Shown here: positions 8,315-17,555 of the stretch, piece after piece
How positions within the stretch are numbered: the first letter of the stretch is position 1
Layout: each line of letters starts with the position of its first letter
Assembly: GCF_001422725.1 (NCBI RefSeq)
Contig: NZ_LMMA01000001.1
Location: 186,001 to 250,000, forward strand
DNA: 64,000 nt
Reading direction: 5' to 3'
Origin: Flavobacterium sp. Leaf82
GTDB lineage: Bacteria > Bacteroidota > Bacteroidia > Flavobacteriales > Flavobacteriaceae
Notes under the pieces: model-generated
What the model saw: only the letters and a program-made list of their open reading frames with translations
Databases searched by the model: none
Told to the model about the DNA's origin: nothing
Made by a program: the position numbers and the translations under genes

Positions 8315-11300
8315 TTATTCGACGATTACTTTCTTTGCTGAAGCAGCATCCTGATTAATTAAGTAGACATAATAAACGCCTTTTGGTAAATCAGATAAAT
8401 TAATCGTGTTATTGGTATTATTTACATTCAAAGTAAAAGATTTTACTAATTGTCCTGTCGAATTGTAAACCGTTGCTTTTTCTAAAGCAATATTATTAAT
8501 ATAGACTTCGCCTTTTGTTGGGTTTGGATATAAAACCACTTTGCTAAAAGCAGCATCTTCGATACCTAACGTAGAACAAGTTGCAGAATAAGTGGTAGTT
8601 GGTTCTTTAATTCTAGACCAATTTGCATTAGAATAAGCAGGATCATCTACTTTAATACAGCTCAAAGCATTTAAACCCAGAAAAGTTGTAGCGATATTAG
8701 CTGCTTTTTTATCAGTTCCTGATGCCAAACCAAAATTTCGATTATTTCCGTTCTGTAGGTTTAATGAAACTATTGGATTATTTGCAATGTAAATAATTCT
8801 AAGACGACCATTTTTAGAAAGATCCAATGTAGTAATTTGGTTTGAAGAAGCATTTAAAGTTTCCAAAGCCAGATTTTTACTAACATCTAATGTTGTTAAT
8901 TGATTATCACTACAATCTAAATATACTAATGACTTAAAGTTTTCGATACCTGACAAGTTTGTGATATTACTGTTCGAAAGATCTAAATAAGTAACAGTGG
9001 CAATATCTGTAGTTGTTATTTTTCCGTTTAGACCATCAGTATCAATTCCTAAATCAATTAATTTTTGCTCAAAATTAGCATCTGGTAATGATACATAATC
9101 TCCTCCGCAATTTGTATTATAGGTTGCTGTAGCATCTTTTTGAGTAGACCATTTCGCATTAGAATAAGCTGCATCATCTACCTGAATACAAGTTAAATTT
9201 GGATTATTTCTAAAATCTACACTGTATAAAATAAAGTTTGGATCAGGATTATAATGGTCCAAAAGGGTATTGTTTCCATTCTTTAAATTCAAGCTTACCA
9301 GTTTGTTAGAAGCACATTCAAATGAATTTAGATTAGTGTTTAATGAAACATCCAGAGTCGTTAAAAGATTATTACTACAATCCAGTAAACCTAATTTTGT
9401 GTTTTTAGATACGTCAAGATTCGTTAGCTTATTATTATCACAATACAAATAATCCAGCTTTAAATTATTCGAAACGTCAAGAGTTGTTATAGCATTGAAA
9501 CTACAGTCAAAAGTCTCTAAATTAGTATTCAAAGAAACATTTATACCTGATAATTGATTTCTGTAAACAAGAAGTCTTGTTAAAGCTAAATTTTGAGAAA
9601 CATCTAAAGATGTTAACTTATTTGTATTACAGATTAATGTAGTTAAAGCCGTATTTTTAGATACATCTAAAGTTGTAAAAAGATTGTTTCCGGCCCACAA
9701 TTCAGTTAATGCTAAATTCGCGGTAATGTCCAGATAATTAATCTGATTTGAAGTACATGTTAACGATTTTAATGCCATGTTTTTAGAGACATCAATATAT
9801 CCTATTTTGTTATAACCAACATCAAGTTTTGTTAATGCAGTATTAGCAGTAACATCTAAATAAGTGATTTGGTTCGACGCGCATTGTAGAGTTGTTAATG
9901 CTTTATTGTTATAAACATCAAGCGTTTTTAATCCGTTAGAATAACAATTTAAATACGTTAATGCCGTATTTTTTGATACGTCTAATGTCGCTACCAGATA
10001 ATTATTATTACTGTCTAAATAGGTTAAAGCCGTGTTTTGAGAAACATCTAATGTTTTTAATTGATAATTTCCATTACATTCTAATTTTGTCAAAGCCGTA
10101 AATCCCTGAATACCTGTTAAATCAGTTATAGAGCTGTAAGAAACATTTAAAGAAGTTATAGTGTTGATACTTGAAGTTAAAACTTTACCGTCAGCAACAC
10201 CAGAATCAATTCCTAAAGAGATTAATTTATTTTCGAAATTAACATCAGGAATCAAAGTGTATAAGTTTACACAATTTGCAGAATAACTTGCAGTTGCATC
10301 TTTGGCAGTAGCCCAGTTTGCATTAGAGTAGGTTACATCATCAACCTGGATGCAGCTTAAATTTGGATTTTTAATAAGATTTAAAGCAGAACTGTTCAAC
10401 AACGTGTTTTTTCCATTTTTCAAATTTAAGGCAGACAAATTATTCCAGTCACACCATAAACTAGTCAATGCCGGATTTTGAGATAAATCTAAACTTGTTA
10501 ACTGATTTGAGCTACAAGATAAATAGTTTAAAGCAGGAGCTTTAGAAAGATCAATTGATGTTAAAAAGTTTGAGCCAAAATTAAACTGAGCTAAACTTGT
10601 GTTTTTCGAAACGTCTAAAGTTGTTAATTTGTTAGAAGCACAATCAAAGTTTTTTATTAAAACATTTTTCGAAACATCTAATGTAGTAATGTCATTTACA
10701 CTACAAAACAAAGTAATTAGTGCAGTATTAGTGCTAACATTTAATGCTGATAATCTATTAAAACCGCAGTCTAAAACTTTTAAAGCCGTATTTTGAGAAA
10801 CATCTAAACTTGTTATTTGATTACCACTGCAATATAAATTTATTAATAATGTGTTTTTAGAAACGTCTAAACTAGTCAGTTTTCCATCACCACGATTGTA
10901 TGAGTTTCCATCAAGACCATCACATCTCAATGTAGTTAACAAAGTGTTTTTTGTAACATCTAAACTTAGCAGCTGTTTAGAACTACAATTTAAATCTTTT
11001 AGTACTATATTTTTAGAAACATCCAAAGATGTCATTAAATTTCGGCTACAGTCTAAAGTTATTAAGGAAGTAAAACCTTCAATTCCTGTCAAATCTGATA
11101 TAGAACTATTAGAAACATTTAGAGAAGTTACGGTAATAATACTTGAATTTAAAACCTTTCCGTCAGCAACACCAGAATCAATTCCCAGCGAGATTAATTT
11201 ATTTTCGAAATTAACGTCTGGTATCAGCGTATATAAATTGTTACAATCTGCTGAATAATTTGCAGTTGCATCTTTAGCAGCAGTCCAGTTTGTATTAGAA

Positions 11301-13465
11301 TAAGCTACATCATCGACTGTGATACAAGTAAGATTTGGATTTTTAGTAAGATTTAAATTTGAACCATTCAACAATGTGTTTTTTCCATTTTTCAAATTTA
11401 AGGCAGACAAATTATTCCAGTCACACCATAAACTAGTCAATGCCGGATTTTGAGATAAATCTAAACTCGTTATCTGATTTGAACCACAAGATAAATAGTT
11501 TAAACTACTATTTTTAGAAACATTTAAAGCTGTAAAACGGTTTCCGCTGCAGCTTAATTGCGCTAAAGCCGTGTTTTTAGAAACATCTAAAGCGGTTAAT
11601 TTATTACTACCACAATCTATGTTTTTCAATGAAACATTATAAGTAACATCTAATGTCGTGATATCGTTTACATCACAGGCAAAACCAGTTAAAGCAGTAT
11701 TATTGTTAATATTTAATGCAGACAATCTGTTAAAACCACACATTAAAATGACTAGAGACGTATTCTTAGAAACATCCAGACTTGTTATTTGATTGCTATT
11801 ACAATATAAATGAGTTAATGCAGTATTTTTAGAAATATCTAAAGCTGTTAATTTTCCGTCACCTCTTGCATATGAGCTTCCGTTTAAACCGTTGCAACGC
11901 AATGATGTTAGTAACGTATTTTTTGTAACATCTAAACTTAACAAATATTGTGAACTGCAATTTAAATCAGTCAGTAAAATGTTTTTAGAAACATCTAAAC
12001 TTGTCATAGGGTTTGAACTGCAATCTAAAGTTGTCAAAGCCGTATTTTTTGTTACGTCCAGATTTGTTAAACTATTACTTGATGCTTTTAGCGTTTTTAA
12101 AGCTGTAAAATTTTCAATTCCAGTAAGGTCAGCAATATTTGCACGACTTACATCTAAGGTAGTAACAGTTTGAAGTCTTGAAGTTAAAACTTTTCCGTTT
12201 TTACCATCATTATCAATTCCCAAAGCAAGTAATCTTATTTCAAAATTAGCATCAGGAATGCTCGTATATGCAGCACAACCTGTAGAATAACTAGCCGTAG
12301 CATCTTTTCTATTTGCCCAATTTGCATTAGAATAAGCTGCATTATCAACTTGTATACAGGTTAAATTAGGGTTTTGAGTAAAATCTATAACAGTAGAAAA
12401 CGAAGTGTTTTTACCATTTTTTAAATTAAGATTAATTAATTGATTCGATTTACAACCTAAACCGGTTAGTGCAATATTTTTAGAAACATCCAGATTTGTT
12501 AACTTGTTATAAGTACAATCAATAAAATACAACGCCAGGTTTTTAGAAACATCCAATGCTGTTAACTGATTCGACTCACAACGTAAATCTCTCAAAAGAG
12601 TATTTTTAGAAATATCAAGAGCCGTTAATTCATTCGATCCACAGAATAAATCCAATAATAAAGTGTTTTTAGAAACATCTAAAGTTTTAAATTGATTTGA
12701 GATAGCATATAATTCTGTCAATTTAATATGTTTAGAAACATCAATCGTTTTTAACGGATTTGAACTAACACGTAAAGAAGTTAAATCTAAATTTTTAGAA
12801 AAATCAAGAGTTGTAAGTTGGTTGTTCTGACACCACAAACTTTTCAGCTTAATGTTTTTAGAAATATCAATAGACGTTACGATATTACCGCTAAAATCCA
12901 GTTGAGTCAAAGCCACATTATTTGTAACATCCAGGTTTGCTATTAAATTATAACTGCAATTTAGAAAAGTCAACGCAAGATTTTTAGAAACATCTAAGCT
13001 GCTCAATCTATTAGGAAGATACATACTTGAATCGCATGATAAATAAATCAAGTTCACATTTTTGGTCACATCCAGAGCCGTTAACGGATTTGTGCCAATG
13101 TAAAATGTAGTAAGATTTAAATTCTTAGAAACATCAATATTTGTTATCTGGTTAGAATCACAATACAAATTGGTTAAAGCTAAATTTTGGCTAACATCTA
13201 AAGTTGTCAAACTATTAGAAGAACAAACCAATTGAGTCAGAGCCGTAAAATCCTGAATTCCTGTTAAGTCAGTAATATTGCTATAACCAACATTAAGTGA
13301 TGTTACAGTATTAATATTTGCAGTTAAAACCTGTCCATCAGGAACACCTGAATCAATACCTAATAAAATTAATTTATTTTCGAAGTTAATATCTGGGATT
13401 ACAGTGTATTGTGCATAAATAGAAAAATTTGCCAGAAACAGCAACAAAAGTAGTTTTGCTCTCAT
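8315..13465 (-). CDS. Giant secreted leucine-rich-repeat protein with T9SS sorting domain (1716 aa)
   Basis: This is the largest of the array. A signal peptide (residues 1-18) is followed by five LRR modules starting near residues 19, 397, 743, 1067 and 1454, and a T9SS type A sorting domain from about 1631 (VLYPNPTKGEV, final KKVIVE). Repeats follow the 21-residue form LTxLDVSKNxALTxLxCxxN. Modules 3 and 4 are recent duplicates: long stretches around 10430-10490 and 11400-11460 are almost identical at DNA level with an offset of 972 nt (324 codons). The protein should be exported through the T9SS to the cell surface or medium. It has no visible catalytic domain; binding or adhesion is an inference. 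Confidence 0.93.
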   Translation of the reverse strand: MRAKLLLLLFLANFSIYAQYTVIPDINFENKLILLGIDSGVPDGQVLTANINTVTSLNVGYSNITDLTGIQDFTALTQLVCSSNSLTTLDVSQNLALTNLYCDSNQITNIDVSKNLNLTTFYIGTNPLTALDVTKNVNLIYLSCDSSMYLPNRLSSLDVSKNLALTFLNCSYNLIANLDVTNNVALTQLDFSGNIVTSIDISKNIKLKSLWCQNNQLTTLDFSKNLDLTSLRVSSNPLKTIDVSKHIKLTELYAISNQFKTLDVSKNTLLLDLFCGSNELTALDISKNTLLRDLRCESNQLTALDVSKNLALYFIDCTYNKLTNLDVSKNIALTGLGCKSNQLINLNLKNGKNTSFSTVIDFTQNPNLTCIQVDNAAYSNANWANRKDATASYSTGCAAYTSIPDANFEIRLLALGIDNDGKNGKVLTSRLQTVTTLDVSRANIADLTGIENFTALKTLKASSNSLTNLDVTKNTALTTLDCSSNPMTSLDVSKNILLTDLNCSSQYLLSLDVTKNTLLTSLRCNGLNGSSYARGDGKLTALDISKNTALTHLYCNSNQITSLDVSKNTSLVILMCGFNRLSALNINNNTALTGFACDVNDITTLDVTYNVSLKNIDCGSNKLTALDVSKNTALAQLSCSGNRFTALNVSKNSSLNYLSCGSNQITSLDLSQNPALTSLWCDWNNLSALNLKNGKNTLLNGSNLNLTKNPNLTCITVDDVAYSNTNWTAAKDATANYSADCNNLYTLIPDVNFENKLISLGIDSGVADGKVLNSSIITVTSLNVSNSSISDLTGIEGFTSLITLDCSRNLMTSLDVSKNIVLKDLNCSSKQLLSLDVTKNTLLTTLRCDGLDGNSYNRGDGKLTSLDVSKNTLLINLYCSGNQITSLDVSQNTALKVLDCGFNRLSALNVSTNTALITLFCSVNDITTLDVSKNVLIKNFDCASNKLTTLDVSKNTSLAQFNFGSNFLTSIDLSKAPALNYLSCSSNQLTSLDLSQNPALTSLWCDWNNLSALNLKNGKNTLLNSSALNLIKNPNLSCIQVDDVTYSNANWATAKDATASYSANCVNLYTLIPDVNFENKLISLGIDSGVADGKVLTSSINTITSLNVSYSSITDLTGIQGFTALTKLECNGNYQLKTLDVSQNTALTYLDSNNNYLVATLDVSKNTALTYLNCYSNGLKTLDVYNNKALTTLQCASNQITYLDVTANTALTKLDVGYNKIGYIDVSKNMALKSLTCTSNQINYLDITANLALTELWAGNNLFTTLDVSKNTALTTLICNTNKLTSLDVSQNLALTRLLVYRNQLSGINVSLNTNLETFDCSFNAITTLDVSNNLKLDYLYCDNNKLTNLDVSKNTKLGLLDCSNNLLTTLDVSLNTNLNSFECASNKLVSLNLKNGNNTLLDHYNPDPNFILYSVDFRNNPNLTCIQVDDAAYSNAKWSTQKDATATYNTNCGGDYVSLPDANFEQKLIDLGIDTDGLNGKITTTDIATVTYLDLSNSNITNLSGIENFKSLVYLDCSDNQLTTLDVSKNLALETLNASSNQITTLDLSKNGRLRIIYIANNPIVSLNLQNGNNRNFGLASGTDKKAANIATTFLGLNALSCIKVDDPAYSNANWSRIKEPTTTYSATCSTLGIEDAAFSKVVLYPNPTKGEVYINNIALEKATVYNSTGQLVKSFTLNVNNTNNTINLSDLPKGVYYVYLINQDAASAKKVIVE

Positions 13466-13491
13466 AAATTATATTTAGGATTTGGTAGGTA

Positions 13492-13536
13492 CAAGTATAC
13501 AATTTACATCCGGGATTTTATTACGGAAAGACGTAC
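13492..13536 (-). promoter_or_regulatory. Promoter of LRR gene 8315-13465, with TTACG-N6-CGTAA box
   Basis: The -7-like element TATACTTG (13492-13499) is 26 bp before the ATG. The box at 13521-13536 has one mismatch in its outer arm (CGTAC for CGTAA when read on the plus strand). The 21-bp spacing is again exact. Confidence 0.62.
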
Positions 13537-13746
13537 TAAAACAATACTTGCATTTTTATCCATAATCGAACACAAGCTATTTCTCTGACCTTTATTATAA
13601 AAGCAGAATAAATGAGCGAGTTTTACAAGGTTTTTGAGGTTCTTAAATATTAAGACAAAAATCATAACACAGTGTTAATCGTTAGTTTTATGTAACAAAA
13701 AATCATAATTTAGGCGCATATTTTAACTTTTACTAAAAATAGATAG

Positions 13747-15363
13747 ATGAGTCCTATAAAAATAAATACTTTATCTGCTTTTGCATTACTTGTTTTAGCA
13801 GGTTGTAGCGCTACTTTACAAGCGCAAGTTTCAACACCAAGAGAGCCACTTATTGCTCCGATGGCAATTGTAAAAAAAGCACCTCTTAGCGAGAATGAAT
13901 TAAAAAGATGGAGTCATCTTGATTTAATCAAAGATTCTATTCCCGGAATGAGTGTTGATAAGGCTTACGCCGAATTATTACAAGGAAAAAAAGGTGTAAA
14001 AGTAATTGTAGGTATAGTAGACTCAGGCGTTGATATCGAACATCCGGATTTACAAGGAATGATCTGGACAAATCCTAAAGAAATTCCGGGTAACGGAATC
14101 GATGATGATAAAAATGGTTTTATTGATGATATTCACGGATGGAATTTTCTTGGAGATGCCGTTCATGAAAATCTTGAATTAACGCGTATTATCAAAAAAG
14201 GTGATGACGGTTCAGCCCAATACAAAAGTGCTTTGGCGCAATATGAAGAGAAATCTAAAAAAGTTGTAGAAGACAAACAACAAGTAGATTTTTTAATAGA
14301 TGTTCATAATACTATAAAAAAAGCATTAAATAAAACATCTTATAAATTAGAAGATTTAAGCACAATTACTTCAACAGACCCAAAAGTTTCAAGAAGTAAA
14401 ATGGTAATGACTCAGATCCTGACAAATGCCGGACCAACTTTTGATCCGGAATCAGAATTAGAAGATTATAGAGAATCTGTTTACGATCAATTCAATTATA
14501 ATTTGAATAAAGAATATGACGGAAGAAAAATCGTAGGAGATAATCCGGATGATATCAAAGATGCTCATTATGGAAATAATGTAGTTTTTGGACCGGATAA
14601 AGAAAAAGCACTTCACGGAACTCACGTTGCCGGAATTATTGCGCAGGTTCGCGGGAATAATTTAGGCGGAGACGGTATCACAAACAATGTAGACATCTTA
14701 ACCGTTAGAGCAGTTCCGGACGGAGACGAATATGATAAAGATATCGCTTTGGCAATTCGTTATGCGGTTGATAATGGCGCAAAAGTAATCAACGGAAGTT
14801 TTGGAAAAAGCTTTTCTCCTCATAAAACATGGGTTTATGACGCTATAAAATACGCAGCAAAAAAAGATGTTTTAATTGTACATGCAGCCGGAAATGACGG
14901 ATATGATATCGATAAAACAGAAAACATTAATTACCCAAATGATTCTGAAGACAACATCAAGGAATTTACCAACAACGTTATTACAATTGGCGCAATTAAT
15001 AAAGATTACGGACAAAATGTTGTAGCAGCATTTTCAAATTTTGGAAAAATAAATGTTGATGTTTTTGCTCCGGGAGAAGAGATTTATGCAACAGTTCCAA
15101 ATAATAAATACAAATATTTGCAAGGAACTTCAATGGCATCTCCAAACGCAGCAGGAGTTGCAGCATTAATTCGTTCTTATTATCCAAAACTAAAAGCAGC
15201 TCAGGTAAAACAAATCCTTATGGATTCTGGAGTAGCGCTTCCTGCAACAGTGGTTTTAGGAGAAGATCATGAATCAAAACCAGTTTCTGAAACTTCAAAA
15301 ACAGGTAAAATGGTCAATGCTTACAATGCTTTATTGATGGCAGAAAAAATGTCTAAAAAATAA
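13747..15363 (+). CDS. S8 family serine peptidase (subtilase), lipoprotein
   Basis: This is a 538-residue subtilisin-family protease. A lipoprotein signal peptide is visible, with lipobox LAGC and Cys20 as the likely lipidated residue. The catalytic triad is Asp92 (in VGIVDSGVDIEHPD), His290 (in LHGTHVAG) and Ser462 (in QGTSMASPNAAG). The gap between Asp and His is about 200 residues, much longer than in subtilisin, and holds an acidic insertion. This arrangement is common in Bacteroidota S8 enzymes. It has no pro-domain of the I9 type and no sorting domain, so it is probably anchored in the outer membrane or periplasm. A terminator follows, and the next gene is also a peptidase, suggesting a shared role in peptide scavenging. 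Confidence 0.92.
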   Translation: MSPIKINTLSAFALLVLAGCSATLQAQVSTPREPLIAPMAIVKKAPLSENELKRWSHLDLIKDSIPGMSVDKAYAELLQGKKGVKVIVGIVDSGVDIEHPDLQGMIWTNPKEIPGNGIDDDKNGFIDDIHGWNFLGDAVHENLELTRIIKKGDDGSAQYKSALAQYEEKSKKVVEDKQQVDFLIDVHNTIKKALNKTSYKLEDLSTITSTDPKVSRSKMVMTQILTNAGPTFDPESELEDYRESVYDQFNYNLNKEYDGRKIVGDNPDDIKDAHYGNNVVFGPDKEKALHGTHVAGIIAQVRGNNLGGDGITNNVDILTVRAVPDGDEYDKDIALAIRYAVDNGAKVINGSFGKSFSPHKTWVYDAIKYAAKKDVLIVHAAGNDGYDIDKTENINYPNDSEDNIKEFTNNVITIGAINKDYGQNVVAAFSNFGKINVDVFAPGEEIYATVPNNKYKYLQGTSMASPNAAGVAALIRSYYPKLKAAQVKQILMDSGVALPATVVLGEDHESKPVSETSKTGKMVNAYNALLMAEKMSKK

Positions 15364-15383
15364 AACAACATACATATTAACCT

Positions 15384-15409
15384 AATGGAAGAGCAATAGC
15401 TCTTCCATT
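15384..15409 (+). terminator. Terminator after the subtilase gene
   Basis: An 11-bp perfect stem (15384-15394 with 15399-15409), an AATA loop and a T-rich tail lie between the two peptidase genes. The downstream ATG is only 12 nt away, so the M1 gene may depend on readthrough or on a promoter inside this short gap. Confidence 0.75.
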
Positions 15410-15421
15410 TTTATTGAAAAA

Positions 15422-17305
15422 ATGATGCGTAAAATTATACTATTTTCTTTTTTGAGTTTGGGTTTAAACTCAGCATTTGCACAAAGTGCTCCATATTGGC
15501 AACAACATGCTGATTACAAAATGGAAGTTTCGATGGATGTAAAAAACTACCTATACAAAGGAAAACAAGAATTGGTGTATACCAACAATTCTTCTGATAC
15601 CTTAAAAAAGGTTTTTTATCATTTGTTTCCAAATGCTTTTCAGCCGGGAAGCGAAATGGATGCACGTTTGCATACCATAAAAGATCCGGACGGAAGAATG
15701 GTAACCAAAATAAAAGATGCTGACGGAAAGGAAACAAAACAAAGCCGAATTGAGACTTTAAAACCAAACGAAATTGGATTTCTAAAAATCACAAATTTCA
15801 AACAAGATGGAGTAACGGCTCAAACCAGAACTTCAGGAACTATTCTTGAAGTAACGTTAGCAAAGCCAATTTTACCAAATTCTAAAACAACATTTACATT
15901 AGATTTTGACGGACAAGTTCCGGTTCAGGTTCGTCGTTCAGGACGTAATAATTCTGAAGGAGTCGAATTATCAATGTCACAATGGTATCCTAAATTAGCC
16001 GAATTTGATTTTGAAGGCTGGCACGCAGATCCATACATCGCAAGAGAATTTCACGGTGTTTGGGGTAATTTTGATGTGAAAATTACCATTGATAAAGACT
16101 ATACAATTGGAGGTTCAGGATACTTACAAGACAAAAACGAAATTGGTCACGGGTACGAAGATGCCGGAGTAACGGTTACGTATCCTAAAAAAGCAAAAAC
16201 GTTGACATGGCATTTTATCGCACCAAATGTTCATGATTTTACATGGGCAGCAGATAAAGAATATACGCATGATATTGTAAAAGGACCAAACAATGTAGAT
16301 TTGCATTTCTTCTATAAAAACAATCCAAAAACAACTGAAAATTGGAAACAATTAGAGCCTTTAATGGTTAAAGTAATGGATTATTACAACAATAGAGTTG
16401 GAGCATATCCGTACAAACAATACTCATTCATTCAAGGTGGAGATGGCGGAATGGAATACGCAATGTGTACTTTGATGTTAGGAAACGGAACACTTCAGGG
16501 AATTCTGGGAACTGCAACACATGAATTAGGACATTCCTGGTTTCAGCATATTTTAGCTTCAAACGAGTCAAAACACCCGTGGATGGATGAAGGTTTTACA
16601 ACTTATATCGAAGACAGCGCTTTGAATGAATTAAAAGGAGATAAAAAAGAAGTAAACCCGTTTAAAGGAAATTATACAGCTTATTATCAATTAGTAAATT
16701 CAGGAAAAGAGCAGCCACAAGGTACTCACGGAGATCGTTACGACGAAAACAGACCGTACAGCATTTCGGCTTATGTAAAAGGAAGCATCTTTTTATCGCA
16801 ATTAGATTATGTAATTGGAAAAGAAAATGTTGATGCAACTTTAAAAAGATATTTTAATGATTTCAAATTTAAACACCCAACTCCAAACGATATCAAAAGA
16901 ACAGCTGAAAGAGTTTCCGGAGCTGAGTTAGACTGGTATTTAATCGACTGGACAGAAACTACCAATACAATTGATTACGGAATCAAAGACGTAGCAGATA
17001 ATGCAGGAAAAACTACTGTAAGTTTAGAAAGAATTGGCAGAATGCCAATGCCAATAGACTTAACTGTTGACTATACAGATGGAACTTCTGAAACTTTCTA
17101 CATTCCGTTAAGAATGATGAACTTCATTAAACCAAATCCAAACCCGAACGTAAAAAGAACAGTTTTGGATGATTGGGCTTGGGCACAATCCAACTATAGT
17201 TTTACAATCGACAAAAACAAAACAGCAATCAAAAAAATCACTATAGATCCAAGCGGATTAATGGCGGATATAAAAGCTGCCAATAATGTTTTTGAAGTGA
17301 AATAA
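15422..17305 (+). CDS. M1 family metallopeptidase (aminopeptidase-like), secreted
   Basis: This 627-residue zinc peptidase has a signal peptide (about 1-21, ending AFAQ). The zinc site HELGH at 367-371 is followed by an 18-residue gap and Glu390 in MDEGF, matching the HEXXH-X18-E rule of clan MA family M1. The exopeptidase motif GAMEN appears as GGMEY around residues 342-346, with the substrate-binding Glu345 kept. It lacks the long C-terminal ERAP-type domain. It likely trims peptides in the periplasm or at the surface. It lies 58 bp behind the subtilase on the same strand. Alternative start: the second ATG, one codon later. Confidence 0.9.
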   Translation: MMRKIILFSFLSLGLNSAFAQSAPYWQQHADYKMEVSMDVKNYLYKGKQELVYTNNSSDTLKKVFYHLFPNAFQPGSEMDARLHTIKDPDGRMVTKIKDADGKETKQSRIETLKPNEIGFLKITNFKQDGVTAQTRTSGTILEVTLAKPILPNSKTTFTLDFDGQVPVQVRRSGRNNSEGVELSMSQWYPKLAEFDFEGWHADPYIAREFHGVWGNFDVKITIDKDYTIGGSGYLQDKNEIGHGYEDAGVTVTYPKKAKTLTWHFIAPNVHDFTWAADKEYTHDIVKGPNNVDLHFFYKNNPKTTENWKQLEPLMVKVMDYYNNRVGAYPYKQYSFIQGGDGGMEYAMCTLMLGNGTLQGILGTATHELGHSWFQHILASNESKHPWMDEGFTTYIEDSALNELKGDKKEVNPFKGNYTAYYQLVNSGKEQPQGTHGDRYDENRPYSISAYVKGSIFLSQLDYVIGKENVDATLKRYFNDFKFKHPTPNDIKRTAERVSGAELDWYLIDWTETTNTIDYGIKDVADNAGKTTVSLERIGRMPMPIDLTVDYTDGTSETFYIPLRMMNFIKPNPNPNVKRTVLDDWAWAQSNYSFTIDKNKTAIKKITIDPSGLMADIKAANNVFEVK

Positions 17306-17323
17306 TATTCAATAGAAGTATAA

Positions 17324-17361
17324 AAACAAGCCCCGTTTAATTATTTAAGCGGGGCTTGTTT
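17324..17361 (+). terminator. Terminator after the M1 peptidase gene
   Basis: The GC-rich stem AAACAAGCCCCG (17324-17335) pairs perfectly with 17350-17361 and is followed by T-rich sequence. It lies 19 nt after the stop codon. Confidence 0.85.
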
Positions 17362-17383
17362 ATTGTAAGAGATAAAGTGTATT

Positions 17384-17510
17384 TGAATAGCCTCCAGCTT
17401 TAGCTGGAGAAATAAGATTTAATAGAAAAAGGCTTTAGCCAAACCGTCACAGTTTTGGCTAAAGCCTTTTGTCGTAATTTTTCCATCCAACTAAAGTTGG
17501 ACGCTATTCA
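17384..17510. repeat. Compound inverted-repeat element with three nested hairpins
   Basis: The outer arms TGAATAGC (17384-17391) and GCTATTCA (17503-17510) enclose three perfect hairpins. These are 17392-17409 (core CCAGCTTTAGCTGG), 17427-17443 with 17454-17470 (core GGCTTTAGCC), and 17486-17501 (TCCAAC, TAAA loop, GTTGGA). Every hairpin contains CTTTAG or CTAAAG. It looks like a mobile REP/BIME-type element between convergent genes; the link to a transposase is inference. Confidence 0.75.
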
Positions 17511-17555
17511 TTCTTTTTATGAAACTAAATAGTAATCGAACTTAGGTTATTAGAT

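Noticed and set aside
9270..12173. Plus-strand open frames inside the LRR genes with repeated FLETSK-type peptides (also 2102-2305, 4325-6808)
   Set aside because: They are antisense shadows: the LRR repeat lacks stop codons in this frame, so the repeated peptide only reflects the repeat on the other strand. No start signals or own codon pattern.
325..13465. Regularly spaced short repeats suggesting a CRISPR array
   Set aside because: The 63-bp period is the 21-residue protein repeat in frame; units vary continuously and there are no constant repeats with unique spacers.
14996..15187. Minus-strand open frame inside the subtilase gene
   Set aside because: It lies wholly within a well-supported protease gene with intact catalytic residues.
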